This document shows positions 27,149 through 36,657 of a stretch of 64,000 nt of DNA, in pieces. The stretch is taken from the NCBI RefSeq assembly GCF_042679305.1, contig NZ_JBHTMP010000014.1:62001-126000 (forward strand), read 5' to 3'. The stretch's first letter is position 1, and every line of letters begins with the position of its first letter. A program made the translations under genes and the position numbers. The stretch is from Micromonospora_H sonneratiae. GTDB taxonomy: Bacteria; Actinomycetota; Actinomycetes; Mycobacteriales; Micromonosporaceae. The notes under the pieces are model-generated. The model made no database searches. It worked only from the letters and a program-made list of their open reading frames with translations, and was not told the DNA's origin.

Positions 27149-28170
27149 CCCCACCACTCGTAACCGCGGTGATGCTCGCCTACGGTGCCGAGCCATGGCT
27201 CGCTGACGCCGCCCGCGCCGTCCTGGCCAGCAACGACGTAGAGGTAGACCTCGTCGTCGTCGACAACGGCTGTACCGGTGACGGCGTGGAGGTGGTCAAG
27301 GGCCTCGCCGGGGTACGCGTCCTGCGGCCGGAGGAGAACACCGGCTACTCGGGCGGCTGCCGGGTCGGCGCGGCCGAGGCGACCGGCGACTTCCTGGTCT
27401 TCGTCAACTCCGACGCGATCGTCGAGCCGGACGCCCTGGCCAAGATCGTCGCGGTCGCCGCCGAGGACGGTGTCGGCGCGGCGATGGCCTCGATCCGCTT
27501 GGCCGACCGGCCCGACACGATCAACACCTCCGGCAACCCACTGCACTTCACCGGGCTGTCCTGGGCCGGCGGCAACGGTGAACCGGCCAGCCAGCACATG
27601 CAGCGGACGACCGTACCGTCGGTGAGCGGATGCTGCTTCGCCATGCGAGCCGAGGTGTGGCGACGGCTGGACGGCTTCGCAGCCGAGTACTTCGCCTACC
27701 ACGAGGACACGGAGCTGAGCCTCCGGTTGTGGCAGCAGGGCTTCCGGATCGAGTACGTCCCCGACGCCGTGGTCCGCCACTACTACGAGTTCTCCCGTAA
27801 CACCTTGAAGCTGTACCTGGTCGAGCGTAACCGGCTGATCACGCTGCTCACTGCCTACGAGGGCCGTACGCTGGCGGTCCTTGCGCCGATGCTGCTGACC
27901 ACGGAGGTGGCGATGCTCGCCGCCTCGGTGGCCGGCGGTTGGGGTCGGCAGAAGGTACGCGGCTGGGGCTGGCTGTGGTCGAACCGGGGGTGGCTACGCG
28001 CCCGGCGGCGACAGTTGCAGTCGGAGCGGCGGGTACCCGACGGGGTCGTCGCCAAGCTGATGACCGCCAGGGTCGCCCTCAACGAGGCTGCTCCGCCCGG
28101 CATGGGACTGTTCAACCTGCTGGCCGGTGCCTACTGGAAGCTGTCCCGGCCGTTGCTGAAGCGGAGCTGA
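27145..28170 (+). CDS. Glycosyltransferase family 2 (rhamnosyltransferase-like)
   Basis: 341 residues from a TTG start that has GGAG 7 nt upstream and overlaps the flippase stop by 4 nt. GT2 features: LVVVDNGCTGDGVE, ENTGYSGGCRVGAAEA, FVNSDAIVEPDAL (metal site) and FAYHEDTELSLRLWQQG. The pattern matches WbbL-like rhamnosyltransferases, in keeping with the rml genes upstream. A basic C-terminal tail with a hydrophobic segment suggests membrane association. It ends the cluster at a strong terminator. Confidence 0.85.
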   Translation: MTPPLVTAVMLAYGAEPWLADAARAVLASNDVEVDLVVVDNGCTGDGVEVVKGLAGVRVLRPEENTGYSGGCRVGAAEATGDFLVFVNSDAIVEPDALAKIVAVAAEDGVGAAMASIRLADRPDTINTSGNPLHFTGLSWAGGNGEPASQHMQRTTVPSVSGCCFAMRAEVWRRLDGFAAEYFAYHEDTELSLRLWQQGFRIEYVPDAVVRHYYEFSRNTLKLYLVERNRLITLLTAYEGRTLAVLAPMLLTTEVAMLAASVAGGWGRQKVRGWGWLWSNRGWLRARRRQLQSERRVPDGVVAKLMTARVALNEAAPPGMGLFNLLAGAYWKLSRPLLKRS

Positions 28171-28198
28171 TCCGCCATCGGCGCAACCAGTGCAACGC

Positions 28199-28234
28199 GG
28201 AAGGGCCCGCCCCACGACTGGGGCGGGCCCTTCC
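28199..28234. terminator. Bidirectional terminator between glycan cluster and prcA
   Basis: Perfect 15-bp inverted repeat (arms 28199-28213 and 28220-28234) with a 6-nt loop, set between the convergent stops of the glycosyltransferase (28170) and prcA (28252). Confidence 0.85.
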
Positions 28235-28251
28235 GCTGTTGACGTCGGCGC

Positions 28252-29103
28252 TCAGGATTCGGGCTGCTCGGTTTGCTTCTCCTGACCCTCCAGGTCCGCG
28301 GAGGCGGCCGAGGTGGTGGGCTTGTCGGGGCCACTCGCCGGGGCCTTCGGCTCTTCGGGGCGGCTCTCGGCTGCCACCTCCGCCTCGGCGTTCTTCGCAG
28401 CCGCGCCACCGTCGAGCAACGCGGTGAGCGCGGACCCGGTTATCCGCCGGAAGGTACGACCAACCTTGCGTCGGTCCAGAAGCGCAACCTCCAGCTGGTT
28501 GGCTGCGATCGTACGGGCGGCACCGGCTTCACCACCGACGGTACCCAGGGCCCGTACGGCCAGTTGCACCGCCTCGCTCAGCGACATGTCGGACCGGTGG
28601 TTGGTGCGCAACACACCGGAGATCGCCTCCGCCTGTCCGCCCATCGCCATGCAACCCGGTTCGTCGTTGACCGATCCGTCGTAGGTGAGCCGGTAGAGCT
28701 CGTCGTCGTCCGGCTCGGCGCCGACCTCCGCGACGCAGATCTCCACCTCGAACGGCTTCGACTGCTCGGTGAAGATCGCGCCCAGCGTCTGCGCGTACCC
28801 GTTGGCGAGCGCCCGACCGGTCACGTCACGCCGGTCGTAGCTGAACCCGTTCAGGTCGGCCATCCGCACGCCGGCCCGGCGCAGGTTCTCGAACTCGTTG
28901 TACCGGCCAACGGCTGCGAAACCGATCCGGTCATAGATCTCACTGACCTTGTGCAGGGCGCTGGAGAGGTTCTCCGCGACGAAGAGCACCCCACCCTCGT
29001 AGCTGAGTACCACCGTGCTGCGTCCTCGGGCGATGCCCTTGCGGGCCAGCTCGGAACGGTCGCGCATGATCTGCTCGGGCGAGGCGTAGAACTGCATGGC
29101 CAC
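28252..29103 (-). CDS. prcA: Proteasome subunit alpha PrcA
   Basis: 283 residues from GTG with AAAGGAGA upstream. The alpha-type N-terminus FYASPEQIMRDRSELARKG forms the gate, followed by GRSTVVLSYEGGVLFVAEN of the alpha/beta core. The tail after residue 240 is acidic and Pro-rich. It forms the outer rings of the 20S particle and docks the ARC ATPase. It follows prcB by 56 nt. Confidence 0.95.
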   Translation of the reverse strand: MAMQFYASPEQIMRDRSELARKGIARGRSTVVLSYEGGVLFVAENLSSALHKVSEIYDRIGFAAVGRYNEFENLRRAGVRMADLNGFSYDRRDVTGRALANGYAQTLGAIFTEQSKPFEVEICVAEVGAEPDDDELYRLTYDGSVNDEPGCMAMGGQAEAISGVLRTNHRSDMSLSEAVQLAVRALGTVGGEAGAARTIAANQLEVALLDRRKVGRTFRRITGSALTALLDGGAAAKNAEAEVAAESRPEEPKAPASGPDKPTTSAASADLEGQEKQTEQPES

Positions 29104-29159
29104 GGCGGCGGTTCTCCTTTGAGCTGTGGGTACGGCGTACGGGTACGGTGGGGACGGGA

Positions 29160-29999
29160 TCAGCCGCCCGGGTTCTCCATCCGGGCTGCGACCACGGCTT
29201 CGGCGATCGATCCGGCCTCAGCGTCGGTGAGTCGGCGCGTTCCCTCGGCCGTCGCCGTCATCACCACCGGGAAGATGCGACGGGCCAGATCCGGCCCACC
29301 GGTGGCGGTGTCGTCATCGGCGGCGTCGTACAACGCCTCGACTGCGATCCGTACTGCCTCGTCGGTGCTCAGCCCGGGGCGGAACCGCTTCTTCAGCGCC
29401 GCCTTGGCGAACAACGAGCCGGACCCGATCGCGTCGTAGCCGCGCTCCTCGAAGGGGCCGCCGGTGACGTCGAAGCTGAAGATCCGACCGGCCCGGGCCG
29501 GGTCGGTGACGGACAGGTCGAAGCCGGCGAAGAGCGGGATCACGGCCAGTCCCTGCATCGCGGCTCCGAGGTTGCCACGGATCATCGCCGCCAGGCGGTT
29601 GGCCTTGCCGTCGAGGGAGAGCATCGCTCCCTCGATCTTCTCGTAGTGTTCGAGCTCGACCTGGAACAGCCGCATCATCTCGATGCCGATACCGGCCGTA
29701 CCGGCGATCCCGACCAGCGAGTACGCGTCAGCGGGGTGCACCTTCTCGATGTCCCGACTGGCGATCAGGTTTCCCATGGTGGCCCGGCGGTCGCCGGCCA
29801 TCACCACACCGCCCAGGCTGCTGATCGCCACGATGGTGGTGGCGTGCGGGGCGAGATCGGCGGCCATGCCTGGCGGCAGCGGCCGACGACCGGGCAACAG
29901 ATCGGGGGCTGCCACGCTCAGGAACTGCGTGAAGGAGGACGTCCCCGCGTTGGTGAACACATCTGGTAGACGGCCGGATGGATCAAAACCCGCTGCCAC
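29160..29999 (-). CDS. prcB: Proteasome subunit beta PrcB
   Basis: 279 residues from GTG. A propeptide of 53 residues ends before the N-terminal nucleophile Thr (ATTIVAISS, Thr54); GDRRATMGN and DLSVTDPARAGRIFSFD follow in the usual places, and the basic pocket residue analogous to Lys33 lies in the DIEKVHPAD region. It cleaves proteins inside the proteasome after self-processing. Order is dop, pup, prcB, prcA, as in mycobacteria. Confidence 0.95.
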   Translation of the reverse strand: MAAGFDPSGRLPDVFTNAGTSSFTQFLSVAAPDLLPGRRPLPPGMAADLAPHATTIVAISSLGGVVMAGDRRATMGNLIASRDIEKVHPADAYSLVGIAGTAGIGIEMMRLFQVELEHYEKIEGAMLSLDGKANRLAAMIRGNLGAAMQGLAVIPLFAGFDLSVTDPARAGRIFSFDVTGGPFEERGYDAIGSGSLFAKAALKKRFRPGLSTDEAVRIAVEALYDAADDDTATGGPDLARRIFPVVMTATAEGTRRLTDAEAGSIAEAVVAARMENPGG

Positions 30000-30210
30000 G
30001 TGGTTCCTCTCAGGTACGTGATCGCCTCGACCGAAGGCTCCACACGTTGGTCGCGCAGAGCCGGCAAGGCCACCGTTGCGGTTGAAGCAGATTATCCCCC
30101 GGCTTCAGGCCGGACGATGATCGTGGTCCTCGTGTCCACTCCCCCGCCGGGTCACGGTCGATGGTGCTGCCGGACCACCGGAAGAGTACGCCGATACTAG
30201 CTGCGGATGA

Positions 30211-30426
30211 TCACTGCCCGCCCTTTTGCACGTACCCCCGGACGAACTCCTCGGCGTTCTCCTCGAGTACCGAGTCGATCTCGTCGAGGAGGTCGTCCAC
30301 ATCCTCGGTGATCTCGGCGTGCCGCTCGGCGACCTCGGGGTTGGCCTCGGTGGTAACGTCCTCGACCTCCTCGTCCCGGCGCGCCTTGCCGGACTGGGAC
30401 TGACCGCCGGTGTCACGGGTAGCCAT
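30211..30426 (-). CDS. pup: Prokaryotic ubiquitin-like protein Pup
   Basis: 71 residues from ATG with GGAGGAGG upstream. It is acidic and disordered, with the ARC-binding coiled-coil region (AERHAEITEDVDDLLDEIDS) and the C-terminus VRGYVQKGGQ. The terminal Gln must be deamidated by Dop to Glu before PafA can attach it to lysines. A TAAGTT box at 30463-30458 is a likely -10 element. It is the first gene of the pup-prcB-prcA run. Confidence 0.96.
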   Translation of the reverse strand: MATRDTGGQSQSGKARRDEEVEDVTTEANPEVAERHAEITEDVDDLLDEIDSVLEENAEEFVRGYVQKGGQ

Positions 30427-30910
30427 CAGGGTGCCTCCTCCACGATCGCTTGCAGAAAACTTACCCCGTACGGCCGACGAATTGGGCGGTCGGCACTCCA
30501 CATCCGGGTGCCGGCAGCCCAAGTTCGCCCGAAGCGGAAGCTGTGCCGAGTTGGCCCGCCGGCCCGCTCGGCTGACGGGCCGATCCGCATGCACTCCGAA
30601 CCCGGCCAGCCGGTGCTGGACGGGAACGAGTAGACGTAGACCGAGTGTGGACACCCTGGACGGGCCGGTGGCCGGCAACCGGTCACTGTAGAGTTCGGCC
30701 ACCGCGCAACCCGGAACGAGTCCGCGGAAGCCGAACCGTCGGGCCGAGCGGTCTACGCCCTGACCAGCGGTACGGACATCGCCGCACGCCTGGCGACGCG
30801 TGGCCCGGGAGATGACCAGAGGATCCCCGAAGGGGGTCAGGCTACGGGAAGCGACCCAGGATCCCACACCGGTCGGCCCAGGTGCACCCGGCCGCCTCCC
30901 GGTGCCGCCC
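30427..30910. other. Intergenic region between dop and pup
   Basis: 484 nt without a convincing gene. The end next to pup holds its ribosome site and the TAAGTT box. The long open frame running through it on the minus strand continues pup upstream and has no homologous look, so it is taken as non-coding. Confidence 0.6.
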
Positions 30911-32428
30911 TCACCCCCCGGTAAGTGTCTCCAGCAGGTCCTTTGCGCTCGCACACCGGTCGAAGAGCGCCCCGACGTGCTTGCGGGTGCCCCGTTCCGG
31001 CTCCATCATCGGCACACGTACCAGGGATTCCCGACCGACGTCGAAGATGACCGAGTCCCAACTGGCGGCCACGACCTCGGAGGCGTACTGGGCCAGACAG
31101 CGGCCACGGAAGTAGGCCCTGGTGTCCTCCGGGGGCTCGACCATCGCCGTACGGGTCTCCTCCTCGGGCAGCAGGGTGGCCATCGAGCCCCGGGCCACCA
31201 ACCGGTGGTAGAGCCCCTTCTCCGGGCGCACGTCCGAGTACTGCAGGTCGACCAGTTGCAACTTGTGCGACGCCCACCCGAGACCCTCCCGCTCCCGGTA
31301 GCCCTCCAGCAGCCGCAGCTTGGCCACCCAGTCCAGCTCACCGGCGCACAGCATGGCATCGCGGCCCAGCCGGTCCAGCACGTTCTCCCAGCGGTCGAGC
31401 ACATCGAGGGTCATCTCGTCAGCATCGCTGCCGTACCGGTCCTCGACGAACGAGCGGGCCCGCTCGAGGTAGGCCCACTGTAGGTCGAGGGCGGTCAGAC
31501 GACGCCCGTCCCGCAGCCGGATCAAATGCGTCAACGAGGGATCGTGGCTGACCGCCCGCAGTTCGGCGACCGGATCGGCGATGCCGAGGTCCGGGGTGAG
31601 CGCCTTCTCCTCGATCATGGTCAGGACCAGTGCGGTGGTGCCGACCTTGAGGTAGGTGGAGATCTCCGACAGATTGGCGTCACCGATGATGACGTGCAGC
31701 CGCCGGTACTTGTCGGCGTCCGCATGCGGCTCGTCCCTGGTGTTGATGATGGGTCGCTTGAGCGTCGTCTCGAGCCCCACCTCGACTTCGAAGAAGTCGG
31801 CCCGCTGGGAGATCTGGAAGCCCGGTTGCGACCCGTCCTGACCGATGCCGACCCGGCCGGCGCCGCAGACGACCTGCCGGGTCACGAAGAACGGCGTCAG
31901 GTACGAGACGATGTCGGCGAACGGGGTCTGCCGACGCATCAGGTAGTTCTCGTGTGCGCCGTAGCTGGCGCCCTTGTTGTCGGTGTTGTTCTTGTAGAGG
32001 TGGATCGGGTGGGTGCCGGGAATGGTCGCTGCCCGCCGCGACGCCTCCGCCATCACCCGTTCTCCAGCCTTGTCCCAGCGCACCAGGTCCAGCGGGTTGG
32101 TCACCTCGGGTGTGGAGTATTCGGGGTGCGCGTGGTCGACGTAGAGCCGTGCACCGTTGGTCAGGATGACGTTGGCCAGCCCCAGGTCCTCGTCAGCGAG
32201 GGCCTCCGCCGGATCGTAGGCCGCGCCCGAGTAGGTGAACCCCCGGGCGTCCCGCAGTGGTGACTCCTCCTCGTAGTCCCACCGTGCGCGGCCACCCCGG
32301 GTCAGTTCGGGGCGTGCTCCGTAGGCGTTGACCACCTGTGAGGAGGTCACCATCGGATTGGCTCCGGTCTGGCTGGGCACCGAGATGCCGTACTCCACCT
32401 CGGTGCCCATGATCCGTCGTACGCTCAT
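30911..32428 (-). CDS. dop: Pup deamidase/depupylase Dop
   Basis: 505 residues. Same fold as PafA: IMGTEVEYGISVP, HPEYSTPEV, IHLYKNNTDNKGASYGAHENY, INTRDEPHADADKYRRLHVI. The catalytic Asp region DHAHPEYS is present. The stretch after WDYEEESPLRDARG corresponds to the Dop loop that separates Dop from PafA. It turns Pup-Gln into Pup-Glu and removes Pup from substrates. It lies between ARC and pup. Confidence 0.95.
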   Translation of the reverse strand: MSVRRIMGTEVEYGISVPSQTGANPMVTSSQVVNAYGARPELTRGGRARWDYEEESPLRDARGFTYSGAAYDPAEALADEDLGLANVILTNGARLYVDHAHPEYSTPEVTNPLDLVRWDKAGERVMAEASRRAATIPGTHPIHLYKNNTDNKGASYGAHENYLMRRQTPFADIVSYLTPFFVTRQVVCGAGRVGIGQDGSQPGFQISQRADFFEVEVGLETTLKRPIINTRDEPHADADKYRRLHVIIGDANLSEISTYLKVGTTALVLTMIEEKALTPDLGIADPVAELRAVSHDPSLTHLIRLRDGRRLTALDLQWAYLERARSFVEDRYGSDADEMTLDVLDRWENVLDRLGRDAMLCAGELDWVAKLRLLEGYREREGLGWASHKLQLVDLQYSDVRPEKGLYHRLVARGSMATLLPEEETRTAMVEPPEDTRAYFRGRCLAQYASEVVAASWDSVIFDVGRESLVRVPMMEPERGTRKHVGALFDRCASAKDLLETLTGG

Positions 32429-32721
32429 GCCACTGCCCCGCTCTGCTCGCTACAGATGCGTGACCGGGTTGGCCCGATACGCTCGCTCATGCTCTCGCCC
32501 CACTTCGCCGGCCGTGGCCTTCAGCGTAGTCCGCGATCGGCCTCCGGGACCGGTGGCGCGTCCGCATGATCGGCCGTGCCGGCTGATACCGCGGTGCCGG
32601 CGACTGCCCACCGGACCACGGGCGGGGACGGGGTGGCGGACAAAACTGCTTCGTGACCCAGCGCCTGGACACCGGTGGATGCACGCCCCGCCGCCGGCAG
32701 CACACCATCGGGATGCCCGAA

Positions 32722-32763
32722 CGACGAGGGTCCGTGACGGAATTCCGTCACGGACCCTCGTCG
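32722..32763 (-). terminator. Palindromic terminator after the proteasome ATPase gene
   Basis: A 42-nt perfect palindrome (21-bp arms meeting at 32742/32743) begins 6 nt past the ARC stop. It should fold with a small loop at GAATTC. The remaining bases 32429-32721, up to dop, hold no recognisable gene. Confidence 0.8.
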
Positions 32764-32768
32764 GACAG

Positions 32769-34550
32769 CTACAGGTATTGACCGGTGTTGCTGGCAGTCT
32801 CGATGGAGCGGCCTGCCTCGGTGCCCTTGCCTCCCGAGACGAGCGTACGGATGTAGACGATCCGCTCGCCCTTCTTGCCGGAGATCCGAGCCCAGTCGTC
32901 GGGATTCGTGGTGTTGGGCAGGTCCTCGTTCTCCCGGAACTCGTCGACGCATGCGTCGAGCAGATGCTGGAGACGCAGCCCCTTACGGCCGGAGGACAGG
33001 AACTCCTTGATAGCGGACTTCTTGCCCCGGTCGACGATGTTCTGGATCATGGCACCCGAGTTGAAGTCCTTGAAGTAGAGGACCTCCTTGTCACCGTTGG
33101 CATAGGTGACCTCCAGGAACCGGTTCTCCTCGGTCTCGGAGTACATCCGCAGCACCACGGCTTCGATCATGGCAGCGACGGTGGCCTGGGCATCGCCACC
33201 GTGCTCCGCCAGGTCGTCCGGATGCAACGGCAGACCGGTGAGGATGTACTTGGAGAAGATGTCCTTGGCCGCTTCGGCGTCCGGACGCTCAATCTTGATC
33301 TTTACGTCCAGTCGCCCCGGACGCAGGATCGCCGGGTCGATCATGTCTTCCCGGTTGGATGCGCCGATGACGATGACATTCTCCAGCCCCTCGACGCCAT
33401 CTATCTCGCTGAGCAACTGCGGGACGATGGTGTTCTCCACGTCCGAGGAGACCCCGGAGCCACGGGTACGGAAGACCGAGTCCATCTCGTCGAAGAAGAC
33501 GATGACCGGAGTACCCTCGCCCGCCTTCTCCCGAGCCCGCTGGAAGACCAACCGGATGTGCCGCTCGGTCTCGCCCACGTACTTGTTGAGCAGTTCCGGG
33601 CCCTTGATGTTGAGGAAGAAGCTGGTGTGCTTCTCCTCCCCCCGCCGCTCGGCGATCTTCTTCGCCAACGAGTTGGCGACCGCCTTGGCGATCAGGGTCT
33701 TTCCACAGCCGGGCGGGCCGTAGAGCAGGATGCCCTTGGGCGGTCGCAGTTGATGCTCACGGAACAGGTCGGCATGCAGGAAGGGCAACTCCACCGCATC
33801 CCGGATCTGCTCGATCTGGGTGTGCAGGCCACCGATGTCGGTGTAGTCGACGTCGGGAACCTCCTCCAGCACCAGTTCCTCGACCTCGCTCTTGGGGATG
33901 CGCTCGTACGCGTAGGCCGAGCGCGGTTCGATCATGAGCGAGTCACCGGCGCGCAGTGGCGTGCCGATCAACGTCTCGGCAAGGTGGACGATCCGCTCCT
34001 CGTCGGCGTGGGAGATCACCAGTGCCCGGTCACCCGGACCCCCGGTGGGGTTCTCCAGCACCTCCTTGAGCATCATGACCTCGCCGACCCGCTCGTAGCC
34101 GAACGCGTCCACGATGTTGAGCGCGTCGTTGAGCAGGACTTCCTGACCTCGACGTAGCTCAGCCACCTCGAGCGAGGGCGAGACGGCGACCCGCAACTTC
34201 CGGCCACCGGTGAAGACATCCACCGTGCCGTCCTCATGCTGGGCCAGGAAGACGCCGTACCCGCTGGGCGGTTGCGCCAGCCGGTCGATCTCCTCCTTGA
34301 GCGTGACGATCTGGGCTCGGGCCTCCTTGAGAGTGCTCACGAGCCGCTCGTTGTTCTCGGTCAGCCGAGCGAGCTGCGCCTGCGTCGCCGCAAGCCGCTC
34401 CTCGAGCTGACGGACGTGTCGGGGGCTTTCGGTCAGCTTGCGCCGCACCAGAGCGAGTTCCTCCTGAAGGAACGCGACCTGGGTGGAGAGATCGTGGGCC
34501 TCCTTCTCCCACCGTGCGGCGCGCGAGTCCGCGTCGTCGCTGCGTGCCAC
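32769..34550 (-). CDS. arc: Proteasome-activating AAA ATPase ARC/Mpa
   Basis: 593 residues from GTG (GGGGAGGTGGG upstream). N-terminal coiled coil (about 15-95) binds Pup; two OB folds follow (about 97-235). The AAA module has Walker A GPPGCGKT at 278-285, Walker B VIVFFDEMDS around 349-358, and ASNREDMIDPAILRPGR as sensor/arginine-finger region. The C-terminus NTGQYL carries the penultimate Tyr used to dock on the 20S core. It unfolds pupylated proteins and feeds them to PrcAB. TAGTGT upstream is a likely -10 box. Divergent from the ferredoxin gene. Confidence 0.96.
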   Translation of the reverse strand: MARSDDADSRAARWEKEAHDLSTQVAFLQEELALVRRKLTESPRHVRQLEERLAATQAQLARLTENNERLVSTLKEARAQIVTLKEEIDRLAQPPSGYGVFLAQHEDGTVDVFTGGRKLRVAVSPSLEVAELRRGQEVLLNDALNIVDAFGYERVGEVMMLKEVLENPTGGPGDRALVISHADEERIVHLAETLIGTPLRAGDSLMIEPRSAYAYERIPKSEVEELVLEEVPDVDYTDIGGLHTQIEQIRDAVELPFLHADLFREHQLRPPKGILLYGPPGCGKTLIAKAVANSLAKKIAERRGEEKHTSFFLNIKGPELLNKYVGETERHIRLVFQRAREKAGEGTPVIVFFDEMDSVFRTRGSGVSSDVENTIVPQLLSEIDGVEGLENVIVIGASNREDMIDPAILRPGRLDVKIKIERPDAEAAKDIFSKYILTGLPLHPDDLAEHGGDAQATVAAMIEAVVLRMYSETEENRFLEVTYANGDKEVLYFKDFNSGAMIQNIVDRGKKSAIKEFLSSGRKGLRLQHLLDACVDEFRENEDLPNTTNPDDWARISGKKGERIVYIRTLVSGGKGTEAGRSIETASNTGQYL

Positions 34551-34729
34551 GTCCCACCTCCCCGGGGGCTTGAACGTTCTGCCATAACACTAACCGGTAT
34601 GACGCCGATTCGGTCCCATGCAACACCCTCGTCACCGAAGCTTGATCGACGTGGGGACGCCGTCCGAGGGGTCGTACCAGCTTTCGGGTACCGTCGGTGT
34701 GTTGGTAGCCGAGAACATGGGGGCGTGTC

Positions 34730-35023
34730 GTGACGACGCAGACCGAGACCGACGAACTGCGGGTATGGGTGGATCAGGACCTGTGCACCGGGGACGGTCT
34801 TTGCGTGCAATATGCGCCGGAGGTCTTCGAACTCGACGTCGACGGGCTAGCCTATGTCAAGGACGGCTCGGGCGAGCTCCTGATGTCCCCCGGCAGCCGG
34901 GTGGATGTGCCCGCCCACCTGCGCCTCGACGTGATCGACTCGGCGAAGGAATGCCCCGGTGAGTGCATCCACGTCGTACGCGCCCAGGACGACGTCGAGG
35001 TCGTCGGCCCCGACGTGTCCTGA
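34730..35023 (+). CDS. Ferredoxin, [3Fe-4S]-type with four Cys
   Basis: 97 residues from GTG. Cys19, Cys25 (CTGDGLC) and Cys75 (KECPGEC) match the spacing of actinobacterial [3Fe-4S] ferredoxins; Cys79 lies where Ala is common and could allow another cluster form. VQYAPEVFELDVDG is typical of the P450-partner ferredoxins. No P450 or reductase adjoins it; the P450 at 45.6-46.9 kb is a possible but unproven partner. It sits divergent from ARC, a place it keeps in related genomes. Confidence 0.85.
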   Translation: MTTQTETDELRVWVDQDLCTGDGLCVQYAPEVFELDVDGLAYVKDGSGELLMSPGSRVDVPAHLRLDVIDSAKECPGECIHVVRAQDDVEVVGPDVS

Positions 35024-35032
35024 CGCCGACGG

Positions 35033-35608
35033 TCACCGGACCGGCTGACCGATCGCCGACGCGACCACCTGGGCGAACTCCCGGAGCCGGGCGATCTGTC
35101 CCGGCCCGCCGTCGTCCAGCGTCTTGCCGAACCGCAACGCGTCGTGCCGGGCCTGCATCGACCCGTCCTCCCCCGGGACCGCACCCTCGTCCATCGAGCT
35201 GAGCAGCATGTACACGTCGATGCTGTCCACCCGGACGCGCCCGCTCGGGGTACGACACATCCGTTGACGGCAGCCGACCTCGGTCACCGTCGAGACCGGA
35301 ACCACCCGTAGCGAAGAGGTCATCGACCCGGCCGGACCGTCGTCCTCCGGCACGTCCTCACCGTGCCAGAGGAGCAGGCGGTGGCCGTCGCAGACGACCG
35401 CCTCCTGCCAGACCCCGTTCACCTCGTTGACGAACCGTTCGAGGGTGAACCCCAGTACCGACGCGCCCCGCAACACCCCGTCGAGCGCCTCCAGGGCCAC
35501 GTCGGGGTCGCGTAGGTAGGCCCGGGCGGCAGCCTCCAGATCGTGGTACGGCGACCAGTCCGGAAACACGGCGGAGGGCTCGGCCCCACCGAACGCGGAG
35601 TCACTCAT
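35033..35608 (-). CDS. Conserved protein of unknown function in the trmI operon
   Basis: 191 residues from ATG with GAGGCGGAC upstream. A soluble alpha/beta protein; noticeable blocks are AARAYLRDPDVALEAL, FTLERFVNEVNGVWQEAVVCDG and VDVYMLLSSMDE-like IDVYMLLSSMDE. No catalytic motif is recognised. It starts 22 nt after trmI, so it is the last gene of the protease-trmI operon. Confidence 0.7.
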   Translation of the reverse strand: MSDSAFGGAEPSAVFPDWSPYHDLEAAARAYLRDPDVALEALDGVLRGASVLGFTLERFVNEVNGVWQEAVVCDGHRLLLWHGEDVPEDDGPAGSMTSSLRVVPVSTVTEVGCRQRMCRTPSGRVRVDSIDVYMLLSSMDEGAVPGEDGSMQARHDALRFGKTLDDGGPGQIARLREFAQVVASAIGQPVR

Positions 35609-35630
35609 GTCCGCCTCACGTGGCTGGTGG

Positions 35631-36593
35631 TCACCGGCCAACCTTCTCCCCTACCGCCTCGTCGACATCGCCCACGGCGTCCTGCTGCCGGGTGGCAGCC
35701 TCCCGCAGGCCCTGTTTGCGCAGCGCGTACGCTTCCGCGCCCTTGCTCGGCTTGCGCCGCCGTGGTGGGGCGGTCACCCCGGGTGCCAGCTTCCGGGTGG
35801 AGACCAGGAACGCGGTGTGCGCGATCATCCGGTGGTCCGGACGGACCGCCAGGCCGTCGGCGTGCCAGTCCCGTACCAACGACTCCCAGGCCCGGGGCTC
35901 GGTGAATCCGCCGCGTTCGCGCAGCGCCTCGACCAGTTCCGACAGTTGCGGGGTGGTGGCCACGTAGCCGATGAAGACACCGCCGGGCACCAGCGCCCGC
36001 TCCACCAGGTCGAGCACCTCCCACGGAGCCAGCAGGTCAAGGATGATCCGGTCGAAACCGGACTCCTGGCAGGTCGCCACGTCGCCCACCTGTAGTTGCC
36101 ACGTCGGCTGCGGTCCGCCGAAGAAGGACTCCACGTTACGACGGGCGATCTCGGCGAAGTCCTCCCGCAGTTCGAAGGAGTGCACCTCGCCGGTGGGACC
36201 GACGGCCCGCAGCAACGAGCAGGTCAGCGCCCCGGAACCGACGCCGGCCTCGAGCACCTTCGCCCCGGGGAAGATGTCGCCCATCGCCACGATCTGAGCG
36301 GAGTCCTTGGGGTAGATCACCTGAGCGCCGCGGGGCATGGAGAGCACGTAGTCCGAGAGCAGGGGGCGCAGCGCCAGGTAGGCCGTACCACCGGTAGAGG
36401 TCACCACGCTGCCGTCCGGCAGCCCGATGAGGGCGTCGTGCTCGAGCGCTCCCCGATGGGTGTGGAACGACTTCCCGGGCTCGAGGGTGATGGTGTGCAT
36501 CCGCCCCTTGGGGTCGGTCAACTGCACCCGGTCACCTACCTGGAACGGTCCCCGGCGCGCCGCCGACGGGACCGTTGTGGGCTGGGCGGTCAC
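35631..36593 (-). CDS. trmI: tRNA (adenine(58)-N(1))-methyltransferase TrmI
   Basis: 320 residues from GTG. An N-terminal small beta domain (FQVGDRVQLTDPKGR) precedes the Rossmann fold: VLEAGVGSGALTCSLLRAVG is motif I, FELREDFAEIARRN the ribose site, DRIILDLLAPWEVLD the catalytic DL/P loop. It methylates A58 in the T-loop of tRNA. In mycobacteria the gene (Rv2118c) also neighbours the proteasome cluster. Confidence 0.93.
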   Translation of the reverse strand: MTAQPTTVPSAARRGPFQVGDRVQLTDPKGRMHTITLEPGKSFHTHRGALEHDALIGLPDGSVVTSTGGTAYLALRPLLSDYVLSMPRGAQVIYPKDSAQIVAMGDIFPGAKVLEAGVGSGALTCSLLRAVGPTGEVHSFELREDFAEIARRNVESFFGGPQPTWQLQVGDVATCQESGFDRIILDLLAPWEVLDLVERALVPGGVFIGYVATTPQLSELVEALRERGGFTEPRAWESLVRDWHADGLAVRPDHRMIAHTAFLVSTRKLAPGVTAPPRRRKPSKGAEAYALRKQGLREAATRQQDAVGDVDEAVGEKVGR

Positions 36594-36657
36594 GCCGCTC
36601 CCTCGATCCGTTCGACGACGCCACGGCCAATGGTGCTGCCCAAGGGGTTCCCTCGCT

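Noticed and set aside
30427..30954. Extension of the pup frame upstream by about 175 codons
   Set aside because: Pup is 60-70 residues in all known cases; the ATG at 30426 has a strong ribosome site and the extension shows no family pattern.
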